From: Diphasiastrum complanatum
Taxonomy: Eukaryota; Streptophyta; Lycopodiopsida; Lycopodiales; Lycopodiaceae
NCBI GenBank assembly: GCA_029204225.1
Contig: CM055100.1
Location: 2,317,334 to 2,381,333 of the forward strand
Direction of reading: 5' to 3'
Length of the DNA: 64,000 bases
This document shows, one piece after another, positions 21,094 through 31,025 of the stretch. Below the pieces are notes generated by a model that was not told where the DNA came from, searched no databases, and saw nothing but the letters and a program-made list of their open reading frames with translations. The position numbers and the translations under genes were made by a program. Each line of letters begins with the position of its first letter. Within the stretch, counting starts at the first letter, position 1.

Positions 21094-22300
21094 CTTTACA
21101 AATTTAGATCAAATCGATAATGAGATTGGATACAGATTTTCCCAAAAACTATCTCAGATTAGATCTGCTAGATCGATTCCACTTTTCAAGAATCTGATTC
21201 TATATGATGAAAAACTACCCAAAATTCGATCAAGTGATTTCGCAAAAATGATAAATCTCTTAGAGTCCAATTCAGAATATATCAGATTTGATCCAAATTC
21301 TGACAGAGACTTGATCTGAAAAATCAGAAACTAAAAATAGGACTGGCGAAGGTTCTCTAGACGAAGGTTGTCTCGGTGAAGGTTCAACAGTGCTATTTTG
21401 GGATAAAAAACTCTCTGAACACTTTTCTGACAATTTCTTGGGAAATAACCTTCTCCAACTTCTCAAATGGAAGATTTGACACAGATAAAGCTATGGACAA
21501 CCGGACGAAGGTTTCTGACACAAGCAAATACAGTTTTTGTAATCTGACGAGGGTAAAAATCAAGCTTTTTTGTGATCTGATCAAGAAGAATCTTTGCCGG
21601 ACTCAAAAATAGTAGTTTACTATAAATAGAATGTTCTGGAAATTTGGCAAAGGTTTTGGCGAAGGATCAAGAGTAATACTGGTAATTTTGCAAAAAAGTG
21701 ACTTTTTTGGCAAAAATATGACAATATGACAACTGATCCTCTGAAAACCTTTCTATTTTTGGTATTATTCTTCGCCAACCTGGCAGCAAATAGATCTGAA
21801 TCACATCTAAGCATAGTGAATCGGGAGAAGGTTCTTTTTTTGTATTTTTTAGGGTTTTGATAATTTTTGGTGTTTTTTTGGTGGTTTTTCTGATGTTTAT
21901 GGAAATCTGCTGGGAATTAATCTTCGCCCTCCAAACTGAAGGTTTTTTAAACAAATCTGAAGGTGTCTGCAACTCGGCGAAGGTTTCCTGAAAGAGGGTA
22001 AAAAGTTCTGAGCTCTGATGACGCTTTTTGTCTCTTTTTGACTGAATTTGACAGATTTGACCGATTTTTGTTATTTTCTCTGATATCGCAGATCCAAATG
22101 GATCTTAAGATTGGTGATCTGAATAGCTTTTCCTGTTTAATAATCAGATTAGATTTCAAACAAGCAGATCCACTCAAATCTAGCAAAATCAATCCCAAAC
22201 TAACCCTAAAATGCAAATTTAACACTATTCATGCCACGGCAAGATGCCTAATGCAAGCTAACCATCAACCAAACATGCTGCAAACTAAAAAATTGGCGTA
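21094..22300 (-). other. Gypsy leader, no gene
   Basis: Non-coding DNA lies between the primer site and gag. It carries about nine variants of GGCGAAGGTT on the two strands (21343, 21361, 21374, 21503, 21650-21665, 21772, 21830, 21922 and 21976) and frequent AGATC/GATCT words. Confidence 0.6.
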
Positions 22301-22320
22301 GCTCCCCGGCAACGGCGCCA
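22301..22320 (-). promoter_or_regulatory. Primer binding site (Asp-tRNA type)
   Basis: The minus strand reads TGGCGCCGTTGCCGGGGAGC. The first 18 bases are the classic primer site of Tat/Athila-type plant gypsy elements, complementary to the 3' end of tRNA-Asp. Four bases separate it from the LTR. It fixes both family and orientation. Confidence 0.93.
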
Positions 22321-22324
22321 AAAT

Positions 22325-23021
22325 TGTAGTGGATTTCTTTCCTTGCCTAACCTGAATCCAAGATCTAGTCAATCTAGCATCAAAGAGACGGAGTTAGTTG
22401 TCACGCGTAGGTTCGTTCCCATGAGAGCGATAGTATAGTTCAGATTTCAACATGAATGGAGGATCTAACACTAACATCCATTAACACTAAGCATTAATAC
22501 TACATCCATTAACCCTAGATCCACAACAATGATAGAAACTTACTCTTCTCTCTCTCCCTTTCTCTCTCACAAAAAGCATAAGAAATAACAATCCCAATAA
22601 TGATCAGATCCAACAATTAGCAAAATCCAAAGAAAGCATGAGAAATGGAGGAGAAGAGAGGAAGAGCAAGGACATTCATCAATCCATTTCTAAAGAGAAC
22701 CAATCTGCTTTATTGAAATGAGGAAATGAACATCAGGAGCAACTCGAGTTGGTCCTTTTTTATAGTAGAGAGGAGGACCCTGGCCTCTGAATCCTATTGG
22801 TCCAGTCTTGCCTCTCTTTTTATTCAAATTTAAAAAAGTGTGAGAACCATCAAAATTGGAGGGAAACCCAACTTTATTCACTAACTTGACATTTAGGCCC
22901 TGCGACATTAAAAGTCCCGCAAAAGGCCTAAAGTCCTGTTATTAACTTTTAACTAATCAATCAAATAACTATGTGATCATTGGGTTGGACTTACATACGC
23001 AGGGTGCCAAAATCCCTCTCA
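22325..23021 (-). mobile_element. Gypsy 5' LTR (minus strand)
   Basis: In plus-strand reading it starts TGTAGTGGATTTC next to the primer site and ends CCCTCTCA. In element orientation it is therefore TGAGAGGG...CACTACA. Partial copies occur at 34164-34403 and 52298-52711, which confirm the edges. A 'ctttttatagtagagagg' stretch (22757-22774) is a possible TATA region. To its right lies gag of a second gypsy, suggesting insertion into that element. Confidence 0.8.
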
Positions 23022-23059
23022 CTTATTAACTAGGGTTAGGGCTGCCTTGGGATCCGCAA

Positions 23060-23851
23060 ACCCTCCAACAAGTGTTCTCGTGTTTCCTCGTTTGGTCGAG
23101 CTTCTTGGATAGCACGATGTGCTCTCCGTTCACGTGGCTCATCTACATCTGAACCCTCGTCTTCTTCCCGAATGGCATCAAACATGGCTTATTTCAATGA
23201 TGTGTACTCATCATTGGAGCGAAGCTCATGTCGTATCCATCGTGGGAGTCCAACAAGGAACCAAATTATGAGCATAGACTTAGTGGGTTGCTCTTGTACC
23301 TGACTTTTTAATCTTTTAAATCATTCAATGTAGTCATGTACTTTCTCGTCTTTTGTCATTTTGATGTTACTGAGCTTGACAAAAGGACTTTCAATCAAGC
23401 GAAATGGCTTGAAGCATTTGATAAATGCCTCCTTCAAGAGTGACCAGTCACGTTTATCTTCACGATCAAGGTTAAAAAACCATTCTCGTGCTCGATTGAT
23501 CATGGTCATCGAGAAGAGCCGTACCATGGTGTTTGGTGATGTCTCACCATAGACATCACATGCATTCTCAAAGACTTGAAGAAATCTTTGAGGATTAGTG
23601 TTACCGTTGTACTTAGGTAAATCTAGTTTTGGAGTACGTCTTTCAATACGCGAAACATTATTTGCAAAAGCTCTGTTTAAGTGAGCTCGTGCATGTGAAG
23701 ATTCGGCAGCATGAAAATGTGGTCGATCATATGGAGCTTCAAAATGCATGGGTTCCCAGCTGTCGAATGGGTTGGTGGATGGCTCTTGGACTTGGGATTT
23801 CATCTTGGAATATCTATTAAATCGAGCCTGTTCGGTAGATGGGGAGACCAT
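23060..23851 (-). pseudogene. Second gypsy gag fragment
   Basis: It starts MVSPSTEQARFNRYSKMKSQ at 23851. It contains RRTPKLDLPKYNGNTNPQRF, EWFFNLDREDKRDWSLLKEA and DEKVHDYIE, then a TGA where the related gag has Arg, then FKRLKSQV and MLIIWFLVGLPRWIRHELRS. These are the same Gag blocks as in the 20-21 kb element, but clearly diverged, so it is a sister family. The end (ARPNEETREHLLEGLRIPRQ) meets the 22325-23021 LTR at about 23040. No knuckle or later domain is left. Confidence 0.75.
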
Positions 23852-23916
23852 CTCTGTTGGATAGTCCTATGTTGAATTCGGATCGTAAGGACGATGCATA
23901 ATACTCTAGAGTACCT

Positions 23917-24170
23917 TAGGATTGTGGAAATAGGCCTCTTGGATTCTTTAGTAACTTAACTCGTTGGAATCCACACTCAATGGCATACTTATATACCATG
24001 GGAGCCTCATCCCAAATAATGAGTTTACATGCCATCAAAAGCTTACCTAACGGAGACTATTTCGAGATGTTGCATGTCGAGCTTTCATTCAATTTCGTAG
24101 GAGGAATCCTAAATCTAGAGTGAGGGGTCCTACCACCTTTCATTAACAGTGTAGTGATCTCTAATGATGC
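23917..24170 (-). pseudogene. Helitron/PIF1-like DNA helicase fragment
   Basis: About 85 codons are readable in one minus-strand frame: LLMKGGRTPHSRFRIPPTKL, NESSTCNISK, a TAG, then LLMACKLIIWDEAPMVYKYA. 'GGRTAHSRF..P', 'STCNI' and the Walker B segment 'LIIWDEAPM' are diagnostic of the PIF1-like helicases of Helitron RepHel proteins and their plant relatives. Helicase motif I upstream and motifs III-VI downstream are missing. A copia-type LTR cuts it on the right, and a gypsy gag lies on its left. Confidence 0.8.
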
Positions 24171-24659
24171 AACAGTTAGAAATCAGAGTTAATCTGATAT
24201 ACATTTTATGTAAGCTCTAAATGTGATGATGTAATTGGTGTACAGTTTATTTTGTTTACTGTATATGGTTGTGTTCGGGACGTGACCCGTTAGGATATAT
24301 TGATCGGGCACTGATCCCGTAGACGGCTACTTGGGTTAGTCGGGTAGCCACACATAGGAAGAATTAGCCTGTACAGAGTTATTGACAGTACTTGCTATAC
24401 TTGGGGGCATGTCCCAAGTTTGTTGATCGAATTTGGCCATATTGTGCCCGACCTTAGTTTGACAGGTGGTAGGCCAATTTTAGGACACCTGCCTTTTCAT
24501 GCAGTTTGTGAATACTCTATATGTACAATGTTTCTTTGTAATCTAATAACTTTTGTTGTGCCATCTTTGAGAGCTTGTGACGAGTGGCTATGGTGATTGT
24601 GTGATGTGATCTGCATACTGCACTAGATCCTAATAGAATTTCAACTTGGTATCAGAGCT
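24171..24659 (+). mobile_element. Copia-type LTR and primer site
   Basis: TGGTATCAGAGCT at 24647-24659 is a perfect initiator-Met primer site. The ~475 bp before it, ending at CA (24643), have LTR features: 'ctatatgtacaatg' as a TATA-like box near 24517, and an abrupt start inside the Helitron helicase sequence near 24166-24174. The exact left edge (TGATGCAAC or a mutated TGTTAG) is uncertain. No matching right LTR was found. Confidence 0.65.
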
Positions 24660-27600
24660 TCAGGGTGATGCAAGTATGCACGATCCGGTGGAGCTATGGG
24701 ATAACGTCTTTCACCAGGAGAAATAGCACTCAAAGAGTTTCAGGAGAGAGGACTCCATATGGGGTATCGGTAGTGCGGATGGCAGGAGGCAGCAAAGTTT
24801 CTTCGATCGGAGCTTCGGGGAAGATCAGAACGATCGTCGTAAGTGGATTTCGGGGAGAATTCACGGAGAAACTTGCAGTTTCGATGGTTTCAGAAAAATC
24901 ATCGATGTTGGCTACGTTATTCACTGTGTGGACAGCCGTTTGGCACAACGGGGCTTGCAAGGGATTTGCAAAGAGCAGTGATAGAGAGCCATAGCAATTT
25001 ACAAGATCAAATTGGGTGGAAAACTTAGGAAATTTCGGAAATTTTTGGTTTTGTGGGGTTTTGGTGGTTTTCTCAGAAAATCACCCTATTCGGGAGCAAT
25101 ACCGCACCAATTTACATATTGTAAATTGCATCGGATGCCTTGAAGTAGGGCGACCTCTATGAGGCAGGTAGCTGCAAGAAGAAATCTCAGAAAGAGATTT
25201 ACAAAAGCCCAAGAATCTCTCTCTTTTCATGGACTAGGGTTTACAGCTGAATAAGTCTGGATCTTTCACCACAGAGAATCAATTTGAGTGCTGTAAAAGC
25301 ATGAGGCAGGGCGTCCTAGTACTGAAATTGTGCTGGCAAAGGGCCGTGCCTGGCCGCAGATCAGAGGAGGAGATAGGTCGATGTGTAGCAGATAGACAAA
25401 GAAACTCTTGACATAGCTTGATGTCAGTAAGGAGGGAGAGAGATGAAGGAGGAGGCCGCGACAGTGTGTGCACCGAATCAGGAGGTGCGATAGTGGCCAT
25501 AAGGCTCTAGCGGTCGGAGGACCAATGATGGGCGTGCATGAGCAGTTAGGGCTGTGGGATCGTGATCTGGAGAAATGGACGATCAAGATTGAATGCTCAC
25601 AGAGCAACAGGGACCGTACGATGGGGATTCACCATTGGATGATAGGTGAAATGGCCCATGAAAGGTTGAAGGGGTCTGAAGGGCCAGTGGGCCTTCAACC
25701 TCAATAAAAATCTTCATAATAAAATGGCTGAAGAGACCCACAGGGCAAGAAATGCTCTTTCTTCATTAAAAATTTTCAGAATGAAAATTCAGTTCATTTT
25801 TGCAAGGCAATCAGCATTGGGACTAATTGGGGCTAGAGGGCACTTATTTTGGCCATCCTTGGGCCAAAATGACCCCTGAAACTGGCTGCTTAGGGCCAGT
25901 GGATAGAGCGACGTCACAGACAGGGAGAAACGCGTTTCGGGGAGTTTTCATCACCATTCTATCGAGCAGAGTGCGGGTGACCTAGTGATGGGCTACATTC
26001 GCTATTTGGATACCGTAGGGCCAAATTTGGGATGATTTTTGGCTGGTGAAACTTGGTACAGGGCGGTACAATGAGGCATTATCGCTTCGGAATCATTATT
26101 ACTTATTCTTGACAAGGTAACAGGGTGCTTGGAGGCGGTAAATGCAATATGGGAGCGAATGGTAGCGGAATTGTGTGGAGAAAGCTAGTATTGGCAACAG
26201 AAGTGCAGTTTGGCGGCGTGACTACTCATCATTGGCGACAATTTTGAGAGGGCAAGCAATCACAGGTGAGAGGTAGGCATGGTATGCCGATTACAGGTGA
26301 AAAATTCTTGTGATTAGGTTCAACTCTTGGGGTTTGAACCAACCAACGTCAAGTGGCATTTTGGGGGAACGCTCTCACATGTATGATCGGCAGTGGCATT
26401 GTCGAGTCAGGTGATAGCTGCATTGACACACGCATCTGTAGCTTGGAAATTTCTCATTCGAAGGGAAATATGGGCTAGCTTGGAGGTACACTCATATTGG
26501 TAGTCACAGGTGATGGAAGTGCAAGGTGGTGCCAGTTGAAAGCCATTGGGCAAGATAGCGGACTTGCATTGGACGAGCTATGTGTGGGACACACAGAGGA
26601 TGAAGAACGGGTCGATAATCACACTTTGGATGCTCTTGGTGAGTGGTGAGTGTGATGATTTTGCGGTTTTGCAGTCGGTAAGTCAATTTTGATCAAGCCA
26701 TTGTAGCTGTGGAGCAGTGTATCAGGTTTGTCATCGAAGAAATACACTTCAACTGCCAGTTTGGATAAGTCAAGTCAATTTGCCATATCAGTATTGCATC
26801 AGGGATGCAGATTCTAGTGATGGCAAGGTGCAGATCATTTGGTTTGGGCCATGGAAGATCTCACAGGTTCACTTGGAGGGATATTGGCATGCACAGTCAT
26901 GTGAGGGACTTGATGGTGGCTTTGGAGTTCACATCTCTATGTATTCTCAGGGAGTGGTTTGGAATCATTCACAGGAGCAGCTTGGAGCTAGCTTGGGGGA
27001 ATACAGGTGGGGCACTACAGGGTAGATGCTCAGATCTTTGTGATCAGGGATGGCATTGGGATACCTGGTAGGGATGGCACTGCAGGATGACATGGGATGA
27101 TCATCAGGGGGCAGCTATTTCATATTGGACTTGAGTCATTGGCATGGACAGGACTTACAGGTGAAATTCATGATGGAGTCAGAACACTGGAAACACAAAT
27201 GGACAAAGCGTAAAGCTTTAGGAGCCAGCTCTAGGTTGGAGAGCTGGTGGAGATCGCACAAGGTGTGATCGGAGGGCAAACACTGTGGTGAGTGTTTTGC
27301 TAGCGATCTACTAGAGGGGACACTGATGGCGAGGACTTCATGGTGTGCTCATTTGGGAGTACAGGTTGGCATTACTGCAAGGGGCCAGTTTTGGACATTG
27401 GCATCGATGGAGAGGCATCTATCATCACGGGCGTGGATAAGCTATCTATAGCTTTCATGCAGTTGGCTGTATTTGCAGGAGTCTAGCCTTGGCATAGGTG
27501 TTGGAATTTCCATGGTGCAGATTCTCAGGTGGTGAGATCGGGGATAAGCCTAGAGGAAGTCACTCAGAGCCATATACCTCAGTCAGGGAGACAATAGTCT
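24660..27600 (+). other. Non-coding interior behind a copia-type LTR
   Basis: About 2.9 kb, richer in G than its surroundings. I find no gag, protease, integrase, RT or RNase H motif in any frame. Short phrases recur ('acaggtga', 'ggcattg', 'gattttggc'). It could be the interior of a large non-coding retrotransposon derivative (LARD) whose right LTR is lost, or unrelated DNA next to a solo LTR end. Confidence 0.4.
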
Positions 27601-27621
27601 CGGGATCCTGTGAGCGGCGAC

Positions 27622-28262
27622 TCAGGGATATGCTTGATCCTCTATAGTAAGGGTGCCATTAGCATCCCACGAAGCAACAATTAGACCTTTTCCTTCCCAT
27701 CCCAGACTGTAGAGAATACACTCCTCTACTTCCATTTTCTTGAAAGATTGTAGGTTCCTTTCATGATCATAGCCAAGCAAATGAAGTAGTCCATGTACCT
27801 GCATGTTGGCTCATTGCTCAAGACAAGTTCAACGAATATGCATCATTGCAGTCACAAATTAGGATCAAAGAACAGTATCATGCACCTCTCTTTATGAAGT
27901 TACCATCAGATGATGCTCAGAACAAAAATATACATGACATTTGGATAAGTAAGATATCAACACCAAACCTTCAGCATCAGAAACGTAAGCTCAGCAACAA
28001 AACCAGATGACATTGAACAATCACAAAAACTGCCAAATACACAATGAATTTAAAACTTTCAGAAAGTTTTCCAGCGTGTAACGCAAATGCTAGATGCCTT
28101 AACAAGTAAGTTAGGTAATTTTCTCTCCAAAATCAACCAAATGAAAGAGTGCATGGAAAAGATTATACCAAAAGGATACGGATCTCATCAAGAGAAGTAT
28201 GGCCCCTTTCTCCTGCTTGGCAGGCAGCTGTCTTAGTAAATATCACATCACCCAGTAAAAAG
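27622..28262 (-). CDS. YBEY: YbeY-like endoribonuclease, last two exons only
   Basis: Two exons join in phase. Exon 28262-28169 encodes FLLGDVIFTKTAACQAGERG, HTSLDEIRILL; donor GTATAA follows. Exon 27798-27622, after acceptor ATGCAG, encodes VHGLLHLLGYDHERNLQSFK, KMEVEECILYSLGWEGKGLI and ends DQAYP-stop. H-G-L-L-H-L-L-G-Y-D-H is the zinc/active-site signature of YbeY (UPF0054), a single-strand endoribonuclease that processes rRNA; the plant version acts in plastids. All three His are kept. Only about 89 residues are present. Upstream exons are absent before the DUF579 gene, and from memory some plant homologues continue into a HAD-like domain that is missing here. It is a truncated copy, unless the other exons lie beyond the DUF579 gene. 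Confidence 0.8.
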
Positions 28263-28289
28263 CTACCATGGCATAAACCAATTAGTTGT

Positions 28290-28640
28290 AATCACATACA
28301 CATACAATGTAACTATAATGAGTTGTACTCATTAGCTTGTCCTTAACTATGAGTAACGAGTTTGTTACAAGCCCAAATAGGTTTTTTTATGAGATCCTAC
28401 TCATTAGCTAACAATAAATTGTGAGTAACGACTTTGTTACGAGCTCCTACAAATTGTTGTAACAAGTGTGTAATGAGTCCTCTTACGAGCTCCAATGAGT
28501 TGCCATATGGGCTTTTGGAAGCTCTTACAAATTGCCTACAAGCTCTTATGAGATCCTATCGTAACGAGTTGTAGCTCGTAACAAGTTGTTTTTATGAGCT
28601 AAGCTCTAATGAGCTATACGAACTCATAACAAGTATACAA
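28290..28640. repeat. Degenerate repeats around a TAACGAGTT-like word
   Basis: Within 350 bp, variants of 'gtaacgagttt', 'gttacaagc', 'gagctccta', 'ctcattagc' and 'taatgag' recur on both strands, making overlapping imperfect inverted repeats. It lies between the YbeY-like exons and the DUF579 gene, or in a YbeY intron. No element ends were identified. Confidence 0.55.
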
Positions 28641-28992
28641 GGATCCAATATAAATCTAATTTGTAACTTGTTATGTTGGTCAACATAATATTGGGGATGA
28701 CAAGAAGACTAGACCATTGCCTATAGATTTAGAGATCTCAAATTAACATTGAAAAGAAAAACAGCTAGTAAATCAAGAAGATTAAAGCCTACTCCATGCA
28801 AGTTACATATATAAGAAATACATGAGCATCTCTACAATAAACATCTCAGAACAACATATGTAGCAGTTGTAGAATGATCTTAGCAATAGCAAATTAATGA
28901 TCAATTTTAAATCAAAACGTAACAATAGTTTTATTAACAATAGTTTTATGCTAGCTACAACTCATTTTAATCTACCTTTGGCTGCTGATTGC

Positions 28993-29889
28993 TTAAGAGG
29001 AGCTTGGACAGAAAGTGGAAGAGTTACTTCGACCAATTCTGAAGTGCCATAGATCATTTACACTGGAAACAAGATTGCTCAAGCACAGAAACTCCTCCCC
29101 ATACTGCCTCTCCACTGAGCGAGAGATATCATGCAGAAGGACATCCACATGACCAGGAGCAGTCCTGGTCCTTGCCATAACTGCAGCTGAGAAAATTGGG
29201 CTCATTCTTCCAGGAAAAGACAGGTTCTTGTAGCTCCTGGGCCCATCAATTAGGATCACATCCCACTCCACCGTCAGGAGTCCCCTTGGAAGGACCGGCG
29301 ACAGTGAAAGTGGGCAGGATGATCTCTCAATAGGCTGGTTGGGGCTACAATCTGTGGATCTTCTATTCCTTGCAATTTCTAGCAAGCCATCTGCCTGTCC
29401 CAGGGTGGTATGGTAGTCTACCTTGTATGTTTCCAGCTGAGGATGCTTCTCTCTCATTCTGTCAATCCATTCTTGGCTCTCATCCAGGAAGACTGTTCTT
29501 CCCCCATGATTGAGTACTGCCCACAATAGGCTGTCATGCCACATACCGACTACTAGGAAGTTGCATGGACGTCTTTGCTGCAAAATCTGCAAAGTCACAT
29601 TGATCTCTTCTTTGGTTTGCTGGGGAATTTGGGCGGTTGTAGCAAAGTGAAGCAATGCAATAGCTAAATCTCGAGGAATCCTGCTGACCTTTGTGTCATT
29701 GGGTCTCGAGCACTCATCAAAGCCAGGAAGGCGATCGATCAGGGGTCTAGTGACAGCAAATTTCCTGGAAGCGAATAGAAGGAAAAAAGCTAGTGCTGCA
29801 GCTGAGAAAAAGACTGACCACACAGCAATAAAAGTTTGGTATTTTCTCTTCATCGATATGAATGACATGAGCAGCCTGCCTCTCAGCAT
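28993..29889 (-). CDS. DUF579 polysaccharide methyltransferase-type protein
   Basis: Intact 298-codon frame without introns. A hydrophobic segment at residues ~19-41 after a basic start predicts a Golgi type II membrane protein. The DUF579 domain follows: PCNFLVVGMWHDSLLW (108-123), LNHGGRTVFLDES (126-138), VEWDVILIDGP (207-217), PGRMSPIF (226-233) and DVLLHDISRSVE (249-260). The family includes glucuronoxylan and arabinogalactan glucuronic-acid 4-O-methyltransferases (GXM, AGM), which use S-adenosylmethionine, and IRX15/IRX15-L, needed for normal xylan. The 'IPQQTKEEIN..L.IL' lead-in looks more like the GXM/AGM side, but I would not choose a subgroup. Start: the first Met (29889) is followed by Met8 and Met13, any of which keeps the anchor. 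It is the only intact host gene seen here. Confidence 0.88.
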   Translation of the reverse strand: MLRGRLLMSFISMKRKYQTFIAVWSVFFSAAALAFFLLFASRKFAVTRPLIDRLPGFDECSRPNDTKVSRIPRDLAIALLHFATTAQIPQQTKEEINVTLQILQQRRPCNFLVVGMWHDSLLWAVLNHGGRTVFLDESQEWIDRMREKHPQLETYKVDYHTTLGQADGLLEIARNRRSTDCSPNQPIERSSCPLSLSPVLPRGLLTVEWDVILIDGPRSYKNLSFPGRMSPIFSAAVMARTRTAPGHVDVLLHDISRSVERQYGEEFLCLSNLVSSVNDLWHFRIGRSNSSTFCPSSS

Positions 29890-29945
29890 GTTAGCCGATG
29901 ATTTGTGGTGAGATGTGTTGTTCCCTGCAACAGAGAAGAGTTATG
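29890..29945 (-). other. Probable splice acceptor in the 5' UTR of the DUF579 gene
   Basis: On the minus strand CTCTTCTCTGTTGCAG|GGAACAACAC occurs 35 bases before the start codon (junction at 29925/29924). The pyrimidine-rich stretch and CAG fit a 3' splice site. No stop lies between it and the ATG, so a slightly longer coding exon is also possible. An intron here would include the periodic repeat at 29950-30395. Confidence 0.5.
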
Positions 29946-29949
29946 GCCT

Positions 29950-30395
29950 AAAAAGCTAAGATCTTTGAGCAGAAACCAGTGAAGAATAACAAGATTGAGA
30001 TGGGTTGTTCCCAACGGCAGGGAAAGTGCACAAGAGGCTTAAAGCCCAAAAAGCTGAGATCTTTGAGCACATCACAATGAGCAATAAAAAAAGTGGGGGT
30101 GGTAATTGCACATTAAACTTTTCCGGGCAAATCATGAGATGAGATCGTTAAGCAGAAAAGTGAGTAAGGTTGTTGTTGTCTGCAAAAGGACTGACTGAAC
30201 CAAATGCTTATTGTCCAAAAAAGGCCGAGATCCTTGAGCAACAAACAGTGAGGAATGAGACAAAAGATTCAAGTAAAACACACATAAAAGTATATCCCTC
30301 TAACAGGGACGACAAACAGATCTGCACATACAGCCGATGGTCCGAATAAGTTGAGATCTTTAAGCACAAAACAGCAGAAAATGACCTTAGACAAA
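29950..30395 (-). repeat. Five-copy periodic repeat upstream of the DUF579 gene
   Basis: A ~35 bp word, roughly AAAAGCTGAGATCTTTGAGC then A-rich and 'cagtga', occurs near 29955, 30048, 30135, 30220 and 30343. Examples are 'aaaagctaagatctttgagc', 'aaaagctgagatctttgagc', 'ggccgagatccttgagc' and 'aagttgagatctttaagc'. Spacing is about 85-125 bp. It lies in the inferred 5' UTR intron or proximal promoter, so it may be a structural or regulatory array. Confidence 0.7.
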
Positions 30396-30699
30396 ATGAC
30401 TTAGGACCAGTGGACATCAACTTATCACAAGTCAAGTGTATTGCAAGGCTAGTAGCTCTTGATGAGCCGATCCTGAACCACAGCTACACCTTGACAAAGG
30501 GATTTCACCACGTTTTGAGACATTGATCAACAGCCCACACCAAAAGCATCAACATTCGGGGATTCTCTTCTTGAATCCATGAAAGATCTCAATTACTTGT
30601 TTGCTGAAAGTCGAGAGATGCTGCTGCAAAATCAATTGTTGCCTTGCTTTAGCTACGGCGAGCAATGAAGGGAAAGTTCGGCTAACAGTTTAATCCCCA

Positions 30700-31025
30700 G
30701 GGGCACTTGGATGTCAGCCACGTGTCATATTGGGTTCATCTCATCCCCTGCCTATGGTAGTGAGCCACGTGGCTGAATCTGGACGCTCAGTCAAATATCC
30801 AACGGCGGGAGGAGAGTCTAGAGAGAGCGCGAGTCCAGTGGCCAATTCACACACGTCTCTAGTCTAGTGGGGACCGTGAGGACAACAGAGCCAATGAAAT
30901 GATGCAACGTGGCATAAACGTACGAACGCGAGCATGCCACGAGGCAGAGGTACTTTTCTGTCCGGCCCACTGTACGTCCAGTTTTGACCACTTCTGACGT
31001 CTGACGGTTGCTAGGCACGTGAAAG
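30700..31025 (-). promoter_or_regulatory. Candidate upstream promoter with three CACGTG boxes
   Basis: CACGTG palindromes occur at 30719-30724 (in CCACGTGTC), 30766-30771 (in GCCACGTGGC, fully symmetric) and 31016-31021 (in GGCACGTGAA). CACGTG cores are bound by plant bZIP and bHLH factors; CCACGTGTC and CCACGTGGC fit the abscisic-acid-response/G-box type. The area is GC-richer than its surroundings and ends where AT-rich repeat DNA begins. The transcription start was not located. Confidence 0.5.

Noticed and set aside
22038-22301. 87-codon frame just upstream of the gypsy primer site
   Set aside because: It lies in the non-coding leader and shows no match to the other leader copies or to any domain.
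24665-24994. Possible gag directly after the copia-type primer site
   Set aside because: None of the copia Gag openings (the W..RM motif, UBN2-type block or a CCHC knuckle) is present.
26717-27071. Two overlapping frames of 88-102 codons
   Set aside because: No recognisable motif, and they overlap in different frames. The region has low stop density because it is G-rich.
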